DNA from: Ephydatia muelleri
Taxonomy: Eukaryota > Porifera > Demospongiae > Spongillida > Spongillidae
Direction of reading: 5' to 3'
Length of the DNA stretch: 64,000 nt
Assembly: GCA_013339895.1 (NCBI GenBank)
Contig: JABACO010000011.1
Span: 9,014,546 to 9,078,545, forward strand
In this document: positions 22,715 to 34,037 of the stretch, piece by piece
How the letters are laid out: each line of letters starts with the position of its first letter
Position numbering within the stretch: the stretch's first letter is position 1
Made by a program: the position numbers and the translations under genes
The notes under the pieces: generated by a model
What the model was told of the DNA's origin: nothing
The model's input: the letters and a program-made list of their open reading frames with translations, nothing else
The model's database searches: none

Positions 22715-22721
22715 CTTTACA

Positions 22722-23110
22722 AGAATAGCTGTGGCATTGGCACAAACCAGTTGAACATTCAACCAACCATATATGTCATTGAGCACCACAGACTTTTGCT
22801 TGCACATGGAGGTGGCAAGTCTCGAGGGGATTGACGAGATGATGGTAGAGGCCTCTCCTCCCCAGGCTCCATAGGATTCAGCTGGAGACACACATCCTCC
22901 CAAATTCAAAACATTTGGGATCATTGGCCAGGCCTCTGTGACCTGAGCAGCAGTCTTGGACAACACTCCCGCTTCCAAAAAGGGTTAGAGGTTTTAGCGG
23001 TGAGGTGAATGAGGCATGAATGCTGCTGTTTACCCAAGAACCAGTTAGGTAGCAAGATGTTGGCTGGGCGAGACTTGCTGTAGTCACGAGTCAGGTTGTT
23101 GCCCAATTCC
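22722..23110 (-). mobile_element. LINE C-terminal fragment
   Basis: The minus strand encodes the C-terminus of the LINE family at 26926-28345: ESYGAWGGEASTIIS, KSVVLNDIYGWLNVQLV, CANATAIL. Upstream of it, broken frames match the endonuclease region (ANILLPNWFLGK). It is 5'-truncated. Confidence 0.7.
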
Positions 23111-23189
23111 TATGCATGCTCGTCGCCTGGTCTCCACCAGGATACATCTAATTCTGCTGTGGTGTGTTTATTTATTAAATGAATTGATA

Positions 23190-23320
23190 TGCACTATAAA
23201 GAAGGAATACAACACTAAAAACCTACAGTCCAACCAAAACTTTGATACAACACTAACAACCTACAGTCCAACCAAAACTATGATACAACACTAACAGCCT
23301 ACAGTCCAACTGCATTAATC
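23190..23320. repeat. 38-bp tandem repeat, about 3 copies
   Basis: The unit includes GATACAACACTAACAACCTA and CAGTCCAACCAAAACTAT and is repeated with few differences. No coding sense. Confidence 0.8.
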
Positions 23321-23388
23321 TACTAACAACTATATTAAAATACTCATCCTCTATGCCAAGCAATGGCGTACAGGACATTGTTGTATTG

Positions 23389-23418
23389 TGTGTGTGTGTG
23401 TGTGTGTGCCTGTGTGTG

Positions 23419-23453
<35 letters not shown>
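23389..23453. repeat. (TG)n microsatellite
   Basis: Roughly 30 TG dinucleotides with two short interruptions. The rest of 23320-23765 shows no recognisable feature. Confidence 0.9.
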
Positions 23454-23456
<3 letters not shown>

Positions 23457-23768
23457 ACAATTATTCCACTACTTCGTAGGTCACATCCTCTCTGTTGGTG
23501 GATGCAATATTAGTGCGTGCAGGCCTTTATTCTGAATAGCCTAGCAATGGACTCGTGACACTATATGTATGTGTTTACATTTTCTTGCCTAATTTATGAC
23601 TCACAACCTCAGGTTTATCAGTGATTTCATCATCATGTGCAGGAAAAGGGGCTTCAATGGATGCACCAAAACATGAGGTAAATGGAATGAGAAGGCTATT
23701 TTGATAACCTCCTTTGCGTGAGGTAAAATGGCACAGGTTATGTGCATCGGGCTTTAAATTCTTTTTGG

Positions 23769-23838
23769 TGTCATGTGATGTGCCATGTGATGTGTCATGT
23801 GATGTATCATGTGATGTGTCATGTGATGTGTCATGTGT
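23769..23838. repeat. 12-bp tandem repeat beside a donor site
   Basis: About six copies of GTGATGTGTCAT lie just downstream, in minus-strand sense, of the donor of the YDMD exon. B has only about 1.5 copies at the same place (52595-52615), so the repeat has expanded here. Confidence 0.8.
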
Positions 23839-23848
23839 TGGGACTTAC

Positions 23849-24130
23849 TTCTCGTCCATATCATAGGCTGCCTCTGATTTAGCAGCTACACCTCCTATAC
23901 GACTGTGGGTAAGGTTAAACTGTATGCACTAATGACATCTGCCCCACCTACCTCATGAGAATTATCACTATGACAACAATGATGATAATCAATATTAAAA
24001 TCCCCAGTCCTCTAATTATACCTCCTATTATAGCCCCAGTGGAGGAGGAGGAGGAGGAGAGGGAGGTGCTGGTGGTGGGTGGCATGAATGTTGCATTCAC
24101 GAATGCTGAGGTGACAGTTGTGTACAAATG
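23849..24130 (-). pseudogene. RPTP pseudogene piece F (TM and first cytoplasmic exon)
   Basis: The TM exon (about 24130-23952) encodes Ser-rich sequence then GAIIGGIIRGLGILILIII and the AG|GTAGGT donor. The next exon (23902-23849, 54 bp, phase 2) encodes a segment with AAYDMDE. Both match gene B exons 52328-52481 and 52531-52584. The TM-exon acceptor is altered (ACACAAC where B has ACACAG). Later tyrosine exons are absent; a LINE and array 5 follow. Confidence 0.75.
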
Positions 24131-24403
24131 GTTTATAAAGAGAGAGGTGTTTACATGTTGTTTAATTGCATGCATCACATACTTCACTGCAATTTCACAA
24201 GTACAAATAACATGAATTCTATTTTGTGATTTTCCCAGGCAATGATCGAACAGTTAAGAGAATTAGAGAATACATATGCATGTATAACAACAAATACACG
24301 TGAACTGTTCCAAATAATAAGCCTTTTCCCAGCTGGCTTCCCGACATGCCACTCACACCTGCAGACTGAAGTCAGCTGTTACATTTGAACTTTACAGCAG
24401 GCT

Positions 24404-24462
24404 AAACTTACATCTGGTGAGAGCCAATGCCACTGCCATCCTCACCAGATGCATCCAGTCAT
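24404..24462 (+). mobile_element. LINE extreme 3' coding tail
   Basis: Encodes RLNLHLVRANATAILTRC before a stop, the C-terminal signature of the same LINE family. Nothing else of the element is recognised; 24225-24400 shows no other feature. Confidence 0.5.
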
Positions 24463-24502
24463 AACTGTTTTTGTGTATTTTTATTGAAAGTTCAAATATG
24501 TT

Positions 24503-24790
24503 ACAAGTAAATAAAAACATTCTCTAACGAGAAAGTTGTTGGTATATAGGATTGACCAATGGTGGTATAAAAAGCACGGAAACAAGAGTGACAGAAATTT
24601 GACTGGAAAATTGAAATATTTAGCCCATTACTCAGGCATGTACTGTTGTAACGTTAGTGTGCTAAATATAGGCCTATTTCAATTTTCCAGTCAAATTTCT
24701 GTCACTTTTGTTTCCGTGCTTTTTACACCACCATTGGTCAATCCTATATACCAACAACTTTCTCGTTAGAGAATGTTTTTATTTACTTGT
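24503..24790. mobile_element. Long palindromic MITE (about 115-bp arms)
   Basis: Arms beginning ACAAGTAAATAAAAACATTC and ending with its complement pair over about 115 bp around a loop of about 55 bp, with very few mismatches. No ORF and no clear target duplication. Confidence 0.8.
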
Positions 24791-25330
24791 TTCATTAGTT
24801 TTTTCCCCTGTCGTAGTAGCGCGTCTTTAAATGTTGTCACAAATTCATTTTAATTTTCGAAGGGAGGGAGGTTAAAAATTTTAATAATTGAAATTATAAG
24901 TATATGATTTTTTAATGTACTGTACGGTTCCCCTGGCTTGTCTTCTTCCTCTCCCCAAGCCTCGTCTCTGACCTCGGCAGCCTGGTTCAGGCCACGGGAG
25001 CCATGCGGGTGGTGGTGGCAGCAGCCAGGGTGGCAGCAGGCGAAGTGGTGGTGGGGGCACTGGTGCCAATACTGTAGTGGTGCTCCTGCTGCTGGCGGTG
25101 TGGGCAGCACTGCTGCTGGTGGCGGTGAGGGTAGCTCTGCTGCTGGTGGCGGTGGGGGCAGCACCACTACTGACTGGCGGCGGACGGTAGGGGGGCAGCA
25201 CTGCATCTGACAGAGCGTATAGAAACAAAGTGCAAGGATTTAGTTTTTACCTTTTTTGTTCTCAGCAAGCAAAGTGCACTATTTGGCAGGTGAGTCGCTT
25301 TTATACATGAAAAGCCTTTACATGTGTGCC
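24791..25330. other. Low-complexity GC-rich stretch, function unknown
   Basis: 24940-25200 contains imperfect tandem GGTGGCGGTG/CTGCTGCTGGTGG repeats. One plus frame gives a Leu/Val-rich stretch, another a Gly/Ala/Ser stretch, and the minus strand a Pro/Ser/Ala stretch. No frame shows a family motif or convincing exon boundaries, so no gene is called. Confidence 0.4.
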
Positions 25331-25331
25331 G

Positions 25332-25418
25332 GCTGTGCTATAATTCTATTGGTCCAATTTCATTGGTACATCACCAATTGGTCTACATATTCATGACCCC
25401 ACAGATAAGGGGGAGTGG

Positions 25419-25493
<75 letters not shown>

Positions 25494-25560
25494 GCCAGCT
25501 GTGCTAAAATTCTATTGGTCAAATTTATCTCTATTCACTGCATAACTCATGACCCCAAAG
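25332..25560. repeat. Direct repeats flanking a (GT)n tract
   Basis: A segment of about 75 bp (GCTGTGCTATAATTCTATTGG and following) occurs on both sides of an almost pure (GT) run of about 36 units at 25420-25491. The pattern suggests duplication at the microsatellite. Confidence 0.75.
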
Positions 25561-26095
25561 GTGCCATTGTGCTGAAAAATGGAGGAAGTTGTTCATGCTC
25601 CAAATTTAAAAGGTGTTAACAATGTTTACATGGGAATGACCTCCCCTCCAATGATGAATGGACATTTGGAACAGTGACTTTGTCCTCAACACAAATGCTA
25701 CTTCTTCACTAGTGAGCTTGAGACCTCATTCACTCATTTGTACATTTCTATTTCAAGGGGTGCATGGTATCCTTATCTCTGTCCCCTATCTCCTCTGCCA
25801 CTACACACCTACCATTGAGGTCTACTGTTTTCAGTGCTCAACCCATAGCAAATGCAATTAAATTCATACACAGTTGCAGGCTGCCGTTGTACATCAGATT
25901 AAGGATGGCACCCCAATATTCAATAGACAGGTCACAAAGGACAGTACACAACAGTTGGGTCACCATGCATGTTTTACATGTGAAGTGAATGGTTTTGTGC
26001 AGATCCCTTCCCTTACATGCGTGCTGTACACATGTTGCATGCACATCTTCCTATAGCTTTTTAATGCTAGTGCAATACAACATGCCATGACATAC
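25561..26095. other. No recognised feature
   Basis: Unique A/T-moderate sequence with short ORFs in several frames; none shows a family motif. It may be intronic to the minus-strand ORF at 26096-26470. Confidence 0.4.
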
Positions 26096-26470
26096 CTTTG
26101 GGTGGTAGTGGTAGTTCGGTGACCCCTGCGATACCGCTTCCTCTCGGCAGCACGTTTAGCCAATCGGACAGGGGTCATTCCAATACCGATTCCTTTCAGA
26201 TGCATTAATGGCAGCTGAATTGTCCTCGTATTTCTGCCTTTTAGCAGCACGGTTCTCCTCGAGGTCCTCTTGATATCGCTGCCTTTTAGCAGATTGCTTA
26301 GATTCTATATCTGCGTTGTAGCTGTCGCGTACAGAGGCCTTCTTCTTTTCGGGATCGGCCTTGTAGCGCGCTCGGGCTTTAGCCTTGTTTTCTTGTGATA
26401 AAATATCGTCTTGCTTTTGAAGGTATTCCGCTCGTTGCTTAGATCTCTTCTTTCGATTACGCGAAGGCAT
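26096..26470 (-). CDS. Charged coiled-coil repeat ORF, first exon of an unknown (probably mobile-element) gene
   Basis: The minus strand starts MPSRNRKKRSKQR and shows repeats of the pattern KA(K/R)ARYKADPEKKKA and AKRQRYQEDLEENRAAKRQ, then ASERNRYWNDP. One base appears added in a C run near 26175, after which LAKRAAERKRYRRGHR continues to an AAAG|GTATGT donor at 26096. Similar Lys/Arg/Tyr/Glu repeat N-termini are common in uncharacterised transposon-linked proteins of sponges and cnidarians (from memory). The helicase or transposase part is not present here. Confidence 0.45.
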
Positions 26471-26925
26471 TTAACTTCACTAGCCAAAGTATTAAACTGC
26501 CAGGTCAGAATATTTATACTGCATCTGTAAAATAACTTCATTAAACAACAATAAACTTGTGCAATAACTTCATATCCTATATAGAACTTGCTACCGCATG
26601 AGGTACTTCTCTTTCTAGGTGTCTATATGACCTTAAGGGGCACCGTCCAGGTGAATTCCGAAGATATTGGTGCTATTGCCGTTCTTCTAAACCGTTTGTA
26701 GCTCGTGTTATACCTTCCTAAGGAAGAAGAAGAAGAAGAATTATCAAGAATTATTTTGGGACTGGGCACGAGAAAAAGGAATTCGTTTGTTTCTCTAAAA
26801 GCACACCGTTTTATGACACGGAACAAACGTAGAACTGTAGATCTTTGGGTTCTCGTTCCATCGCGACAAATAGATACGCGATCCGTTTCTCCGTTGTCCC
26901 TCCAGACGCGAGTGAAGTTTTTTTA
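26471..26925. other. No recognised gene; short (GAA)n
   Basis: Contains a (GAA)6 run near 26720 and A/T-rich unique sequence. A LINE relic begins at about 26926. Confidence 0.4.
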
Positions 26926-28345
26926 ATGATTTCATCAATCCTCAATCAATCCTATATTGCCGCAGGTTCAGATATGTATGCAATACATACAAATTTGGTG
27001 ATTCTTGGTGCTCCCATAGGGAATAAAGAATTCTGTTCTTCTTTTGTTTCAAAGGGCCTCAAAAATGTCGCAGGTCTGTGGTCTCAGCTGGAAGAGGTTG
27101 GCCTGATTGATCTTCAGGTTGCCCTCATTTTGCTTCGCCTTTGTGGTGCATTTTGCAAGCTTGTTCATTTAACTCGTGCAACCCCCACCTCACTCATAAA
27201 GGATGCTCTTGCTGTCTTTGATGCAGGTATCAGGTGTGGATGCGTCCAATGATGCTTGGCAGCAGGCTCAATTGAGTTTGGGGAAAGGAGGTCTTGGTTT
27301 GCGATCTTTGTCTCTTCATTCACCAGCTGGTTTTAGTGCTTCAGTCTGTTCAGCGGGTTATGAATCACATTCCACTTCACACTTGTCCCAGGCAATTGAT
27401 ATGTTCAACTGCTTGGTTGCCTCAAGTGATGTCATCAGTGTTGAAAATCTCCTTTCATCCAGTTCTGTCCATCAGAAGGCTCTTTCAGAGAAACTGGATG
27501 AACACCAATTCAACCTACTGCTAAATTGTTCATCAGTTGCAGATAGGGCTCGCCTACTTTCAGTTTCGTCCCCCTTTGCTGCTTCTTGGCTTTCTGTCAT
27601 TCCTTCTGAGGGTCTTGGGCTACACTTGACTGCTCCCATTTTCCAGGTTGCCTTAAAGTGGTGGCTTGGTTTAGATACCTCAGGGGGTTCCCAGTGTTCC
27701 TTGTGCCCAGGAAGTGTACTTGACCATCTCAGCCATCATGCAGTCACATGTAAACGTGGAGGAGATGTGGTCACCAGGCACAGCAGACTTCGTGACTGCA
27801 TTGTGGAAGTGTGTCGTCATGCCCACATTGGAGTGCAGGTAGAGGTTGGCAACAACCTTACCCCCAGCCACAGCAAGACCCGCCCAGCTGATATACTTAT
27901 TCCCAACTGGGTCATGGGCAAGACAGCAGCCTTGGATGTGTCTGTCACATCACCGCTTAATCCACAAACCTTATTGGAAGCGGGAGTGACAGCCACTGCT
28001 GCCACACTCACCACTGAAGAACGAAAGCATGATGAAAACGACCTTAAGTGTTCTGAGCTGGGTTGGGTTTGCATCCCTGTAGTGGCAGAAAGCTATGGAG
28101 CATGGGGAAGAGAAGCTACACTGCTGTTTTCGACATTTGCCTCGAGAATTGCCACCCTGAGTAACAAACCTAAATCTGTAACCTTCATTGACATTTATGG
28201 CCGCCTTAACTTACAACTGGTTAGGGCAAATGCTACATCAATCCTAGCCAGGTTAATGCCACCATCTTACTGATTTGTTGTATGTCTGTGTGTAGATGTT
28301 ATTGCATATATATTTATTGTAAAAAATAATAATAATAATAATTCT
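26926..28345 (+). mobile_element. LINE (non-LTR retrotransposon) 3' half with restriction-like endonuclease
   Basis: 26926-27235 encodes the end of the RT/thumb region (LGAPIGNKEF, LLRLCGAFCKLVHLTRA). After a frame change near 27230, an open 350-codon stretch runs to 28273: WQQAQLSLGKGGLGLRSLS, a zinc-binding CSLCPG...HHAVTC motif, VVTRHSRLRD, then a PD-D-type nuclease pattern (RPADILIPNW, AALDVSVTS) and the family C-terminus (IYGRLNLQLVRANATS). The 3' end carries an (AAT)n-type tail at 28322-28344. The RT core is absent, as in 5'-truncated insertions. R2/NeSL-like type inferred from the CCHC plus nuclease order. Confidence 0.75.
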
Positions 28346-28384
28346 GTATGAGCATTTATTCCATTCGTGTATTGTCTTGTATAT

Positions 28385-29090
28385 CTTGTCTTTATTAATA
28401 ATAATGATATATAGATTTACATGTAATAACAACATTAGAGGTAATACACAAATACAAATACATGAGATACAAGAATGCAAACCTATAATAATATACATGT
28501 ATATACCTACAGATAAAATAGATTAAGATACGAGAGTCCGGACCATTATTGCTCTCACAATAGATCTGGTCAAGGTTAGATTAAGCTTGCTATATACTTC
28601 ATACACACAGCTACTCTTTGATCTGGGAGACCCAATGGCAAGCCGGGTTGCTAGACGGGAAAATGTGTCCCTAGCCTCCTTCCCCCAATTCCCGTATGTC
28701 TCGACTGCCAGAGGAACGCACACCCACCCTAGCTCACTGCACTTGGGATCATTAGCCTTGTGCTTGCGGGTTTCGGCTGATAGAGCTGCAAAGCCTGATG
28801 TGATGCATGCTTGATTAAGTGAGGCAACAGAGAGGGGGAAGACACTGTGAAATCAAAGGCAGCAAATCTGCCAGTAATCCAATCACGAACCAAAACATCA
28901 GCTGGGCAGGATCGAGAACCATCGGGTGTCAAGTTGCTACCAACTTCAACGTGAACTCCAAGATGGGCCTGGTGACAGAAATCATCTCGAAGTCGATTAT
29001 GTCGTGTGACCACATCTCCACCCTTCTTACATGTAACAGCATGGGTGACCCAGGAGATCTAATGCTGTGTTAGGACAAAGAGAACAGGAA
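28385..29090 (-). mobile_element. LINE 3' fragment, tail-to-tail with the previous one
   Basis: The minus strand encodes VTRHNRLRDDFCHQAHLGV, then PADVLVRDWITG, a frame break, and VPLAVETYGNWGKEARDTF with YSKLNLTLTRS. It belongs to a related but distinct subfamily of the LINE at 26926. Its A/T-rich 3' tail faces the other LINE's tail at 28345-28500. Confidence 0.7.
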
Positions 29091-29243
29091 AGCCCTCTGG
29101 AAATATCCAATCCCAGCCTTATATATTGAGGCAATTGTTAACATGGTGGCTAGACAAGAGCTAAGTAGAAAGCTATTATATAAATTATTTGTGGAGATCT
29201 TAAGTTAACCATGTGCTGCAGGCAATCATTGTCATTTTACTGG

Positions 29244-29446
29244 GCTGTACTGGGCTTTACACTTGCCTCTCCCCTAATAGTTTACTGGGCTGTACACTTG
29301 CCTCTCCCCTAATAGTTTACTGGGCTGTACACTTTCCTCTCCCCTAATAGTTTACTGGGCTGTACACTTTCCTCTCCCCTAATAGTTTACTGGGCTGTAC
29401 ACTTTCCTCTCCCTAATAGTTTACTGGGTTCCTCTTCCCTAATAGT
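29244..29446. repeat. 35-bp tandem repeat, about 5.5 copies
   Basis: The unit includes ACTGGGCTGTACACTT and CCTCTCCCCTAATAGTTT, with one shortened final copy. It lies between a LINE relic and pseudogene piece D. Confidence 0.9.
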
Positions 29447-29782
29447 TTTTGATGGTCAGTGTGCGATTAGTGTGCAATTATTGTAATAGATATACATTTA
29501 GTTGTTGTAGCAAAATAAAGATTTATGACCAATGTATTTCATACCACTCTGAGATCCAAAATAAGTGCCTACAGCTATGACAGAGATGTTGTACTGAACC
29601 CCAACTTGAAGGTTGGTTAGGTCATAAGAGGTAGAATTGGTTGAACCTCCACTTGTACTTGGGCCTTCATTAGCTACATAGTAGATATCATATCTGGTCA
29701 CTGGACCACCGGAGGTTGGTGCAGTCCAAGAGACACTGACAGATGTGGGACCAGACTGCACAGCAGTGACACCAGTGGGTGG

Positions 29783-29924
29783 TGTTGTTATAGTGAACTT
29801 AGTTCAGTTATGTACTTAATTATTAATAGTAGTGTTAATAACTTTGTTCAATTTAATGCGCTTCTGATTTTCGTGTGATTAGATCTGTGAGCTACGTCTG
29901 TGTCAAAATCTATATAATCCAACA
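29783..29924 (+). repeat. Copia 5' LTR
   Basis: A 142-bp TG...CA repeat, identical to the 3' LTR. Identity implies insertion in the recent past, or gene conversion. Confidence 0.95.
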
Positions 29925-29940
29925 GGTTATGGGCCCAGCG
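29925..29940 (+). promoter_or_regulatory. Copia primer-binding site (initiator tRNA-Met anticodon half)
   Basis: GGTTATGGGCCCAGC directly after the LTR is complementary to the anticodon-stem region of metazoan initiator tRNA-Met (GCTGGGCCCATAACC), not to its 3' end. This is the cleaved-tRNA priming known for Drosophila copia. Confidence 0.85.
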
Positions 29941-30006
29941 TTATTGCGACTGACCTATTAAAACAATTGGTAGTGTTTTTGCCGAAAAAGGGTCGATTGC
30001 GCGCAA

Positions 30007-33000
30007 ATGGAGGACAAGTGGTCGAGCAAGTGGTCAATTGACAAACTGACCGAAGAAAACTGGTCGATCTGGAAATTTCAAACCTCGACAGTGTTGAAGG
30101 CAAAAAAAGTTGTGGGCCTTTGTTGATGGGGATTCAGCAACGTTACCAGCGGACGCGTCTGCGGATCAACGTGCGAGGTATGCTGAACAAAGTGACCAGG
30201 CTATGGCGGTTTTGGTGATGGCTATCAGCCAGTCGTTGTTGCATCTTGTTACAGATTGTAAAACTCCCCGGGAGATTTGGAAAGCATTGAAGGATCGTTT
30301 TGAGCGGAATGGTCTTACAAGCAAAATGCTGTTGATGCGTGAATTCCTGACCTTTCGACTTAATCAAGGACATTCAGTCAATGATCACTTAAAGAGATTC
30401 AAATAGATTTGTGACAAGTTGTCAGCCATAGAGCAAGGTGTCACAGAAGAGCAAAAGGTTATGATTTTGCTACTCAGTCTTCCAAAGTCTTGGGATGGAC
30501 TTCAGACAGCATTGATGGCACGTGGGGATGATCTAACACTCAGCTTTGTTCAGCAAGCTCTTCTAAGTGAAGAACTCAAACGTCAACATCTAGGTGAAGG
30601 TGATTGTGACGACGACTTGGCCTTTCATGGTACCTTCCGTGGTGAATGTTTTAATTGTGGAGAGAAAGGTCATAAATCATTTGAATGTAGGAAGCCAAAG
30701 CAAGAAGACAGTTATGGAAATGGACGAAGTAGTTTTAGCACTTCTCGAGGTAAAGGAAAAGGCAGAGGCCAAGTTCGTGGTGGCTTAGCAGGACGTGGTA
30801 GAAGACAATTGAGCAAGACTGAAGAAGCCAGGATAGTTGAAGATGATGACGGTGGTGACTCTGAATCCAGTCAGGCAGGAAAGATGTTTGTTGTAGGATT
30901 GTTGGTAAAAGGACTTGAGAAATCGGTTTGGATCATTGACTCCGGAGCTAGCAGGCATATGACATTTGAGAAAAGCTGGTTTGTCAACTATACTATATTC
31001 CGTACAGTTCAAAAGGTTGGAACGGCTAATGGTGACTCAATTGAAGCACTTGGCTATGGAGATATTGTAATACAAACACACTTAGAAAAGGGGGTAGATG
31101 AGTTCATTGTAAAAGATGTTCTTTATGTACCTGACTTGACCTGCAGTCTCCTTTCTGTCTCAACACTGCTAGAAAAAGGAAAAGAAGTTCGATTTCTAGG
31201 GAAAAGGTTTACTATATTTGATCACAAGGGTAAAATATGTGGTCAGGGACAAAGAAAAGGTCGGCTCTTTTTCTTGGATGGACAGGTTATGATACCAAAA
31301 GAACAAGCAGGAACTGTTGAAGAAACTTTAGTTTCAAATGCTAAAGTTCAAACTGATTTAAATCTGTGGCATCAGCGATTGGGTTATGTAAATGAATATC
31401 AACTTCGTCAAGCAATTAAAAGGAATCAATTGCATGGTGTAGAAATATCTGACAAGGATTCGTTGAAGTTCTGTGTTGGGTGTGTGGAATCAAAAATGTG
31501 TCGTCAATCAAACAAGTTTATGGATAAAATCTACTCTAAGTATCCAGGACAACTGATTCATTCAGGAGAGTATTGGTGGAAATACTTTGTTACCTTTATT
31601 GATGATTTCTCCAGATGGGTTAAAGTTTATTTCTTGAGGAAAAAGAGTGAAACAATGGAAAAATTCAAGGAGTTTGAAGCAGAAGTGTCAAATCAGTGGG
31701 AGTCACAGATACAAATCTTACGAACAGATGGAGGGGGGAGAATATATCAGCAAAGAGTTTAAAGACTTCCTTAAATTGAAAGGAATTCATCATGAGATGA
31801 CAGTTAGAGATACACCTGAACAAAATGGAGTAGCAGAAAGGATGAATCGAACCTTGTGTGAATCAGGTAGAGCAATGTTGTTTCATGCTGAACTAAGTAA
31901 AGGATTTTGGGCAGAAGCAATCAATACAGCCGTTTACATCAGAAATCGATTAATCACATCAGCAACAGGAGAGACACCATACTTTCGGTGTTTTGGTGAA
32001 GCAGCTGATGTCTCACATCTTAGAGTTTTTGGATGCATGGCCTTTGCACATGTTCCTGATGATAAGCGTCAGAAATTTGACAAGAAAGCATGGAAACTAC
32101 GTTTCGTGGGTTATGCAGACAACCAGAAAGGGTATCGACTTTGGGATTCAGAAAAAAGGCGATGCATTGTTCTGAAAGATGTCATCTTCAATGAGAATGA
32201 ATTTGATAAGGTGTCTTCTTTTGATCTTCATGAATTTGAAGAAAAAATAGATAAAACTGAGAAAGTTCAAGAAGATGTCAATCCTGGTTCAGAACAGAAG
32301 GAAATGGACCAATCTGAACAAGAAGAACAACCAGTCACAATACCACCTCCGTCAGCTCCATTAAGAAAAACAACACGTTCAACTGCTGGAATTCCTCCAA
32401 TTAGGTTCACAGATGAATTTGGAGACTTTTCTAATGTTGCTCATCATTTTGCTTTCTCTTTGATGGATATTTATGAACCAACAACCCTTCAAGAAGCAAT
32501 GGAAACATCAGATTCTGATCATTGGTGGAAGCTGCTCAAACTGAGTACAATTCCTTAATGGAAAATGATACGTGGGAATTGGTTCCTTTACCAGAGGGAA
32601 GAAAAACAATTTCATGCAAATGGGTATTCAAAGTAAAACGAGATGAGAATGGTAACATACATCGATACAAAGGAAGGCTTGTTGTGAGAGGATTTTCACA
32701 GAAAAGTGGTATTGACTACTCAGAAACTTTCTCTCCTGTGGTTCGTCTTGATTCAATTCGTTTATTGTTGGCATTTGCTGTGAAAAAGGGAATGAAGGTA
32801 CATCAGATGGACGTAGTGACTGCCTTTCTAAATGGTCACCTTGATGAAGAAATTTATATGAATCAACCAGAAGGATTCATACAATCAGGAAAAGATCATC
32901 TTGTCTGTAAACTCAAGCGTTCACTATATGGGTTAAAACAAGCACCTCGATGTTGGAACCGTGAACTCACTGACTTTCTCATTTCAAGTAGCTTTATACA

Positions 33001-34006
33001 GAGTATGGCTGACCCATGTGTCTTTTTCAAGTCAAATGAAGATAATTCAATTACAGTGCTAGCTGTCTATGTGGATGATATTATTCTTCTTACCAACACT
33101 GATGAAGAAATGGCTAAACTAAAGCACTCTCTCTCAGTTCGTTTCAAAATGAAAGATTTAGGATCTCTTCATTACATACTGGGTATTCATGTAGAGCAGA
33201 GGGAACATACTATTCGACTTCACCAAAAATACTTTATAAAGAGTCTGCTGAACAAATTTGGGATGGGAGATTGTAAGCCAGTGTCAACTCCAATCACTGA
33301 GTTATTGGAAAAGAACGATGGTTTTAGCAAATCAGTGGACCCAAAAGAGTATCAATCTATGGTTGGAAGTCTTTTGTATTTAGCAATTGCAACTCGTCCA
33401 GATATCTCTTTTGCAGTGGGAGTAGCTTCAAAATTTAATAGCTGTCCAAACGAATCCCATCTCGCAGCTGTCAAACGGATAATGCGTTATATTAAAGGGA
33501 CTCTTGACTTAGGAATACTGTATTCAGCATCAGAGGAACTTCATTGTGTGGGATATTCTGATGCTGATTGGGCAAATGATATTGATAATCGACACTCTAC
33601 AACTGGAAACATCTTTATTATGAATGGAGGGCCAATTTGTTGGTTAAGTCAGAAACAAAGTATTGTTGCACAGTCAACAGCAGAGGCTGAATATGTTGCC
33701 CTGTGGTCTGCTGCCAAACAAGCTGTCTGGCTGTGCAGACTTCTTAATGAACTTGGACTCTACATTGATGAGCCATTAACCATATTCGAAGATAACCAAG
33801 CAGCCATTGCAATGAGCAAAAATCCAGTCAACTTTAAGAGATCAAAACATATTGATGTAAAGTACCACTTTGTTCGTCAGTGTGTTGAAAAGGCTGAGGT
33901 ACAGATCATCTACTGTCCATCTGAAAAAATGTTAGCTGATTTTCTTACTAAGCCATTGTCAAAGGTGCGCTTTGAGAGTCTATGTTCAAGTATTGGCTTA
34001 CAATGA
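30007..34006 (+). pseudogene. Copia gag-pol, broken
   Basis: Starts MEDKWSSKWSIDKL at 30007. Visible landmarks: CCHC zinc knuckle (CFNCGEKGHKSFEC) near 30648, protease WIIDSGASRH near 30930, integrase HHCC from about 31365, RT motif YVDD at 33068-33079, RNase H SDADW and STAEAEY, ending near 34006. Breaks: a homopolymer frameshift near 30102-30109, an in-frame TAG at 30404-30406, a G-run frameshift near 31733, and a one-base loss near 32523. The first integrase aspartate region is also missing: LIHSGEYWWKYFVTFIDDF lacks the usual HSDxxGP stretch. Not expected to be autonomous. Confidence 0.85.
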
Positions 34007-34028
34007 TAATCTCAACTGAACCTGGTTC

Positions 34029-34037
34029 AAGTGGGAG
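34029..34037 (+). promoter_or_regulatory. Copia polypurine tract
   Basis: AAGTGGGAG immediately precedes the 3' LTR, the place where plus-strand synthesis is primed. Short and with one T, so a modest match. Confidence 0.55.

Noticed and set aside
20585..22834. Plus-strand ORFs up to 661 codons (STLVVLYTGGALHWWC repeats)
   Set aside because: An artefact of the stop-free 16-bp unit GGTGGTGCTCTACACT; three overlapping frames are equally open.
24881..25228. Candidate membrane or Gly-rich protein in 24940-25200
   Set aside because: Three frames and both strands are all open and biased; no splice or start evidence distinguishes one.
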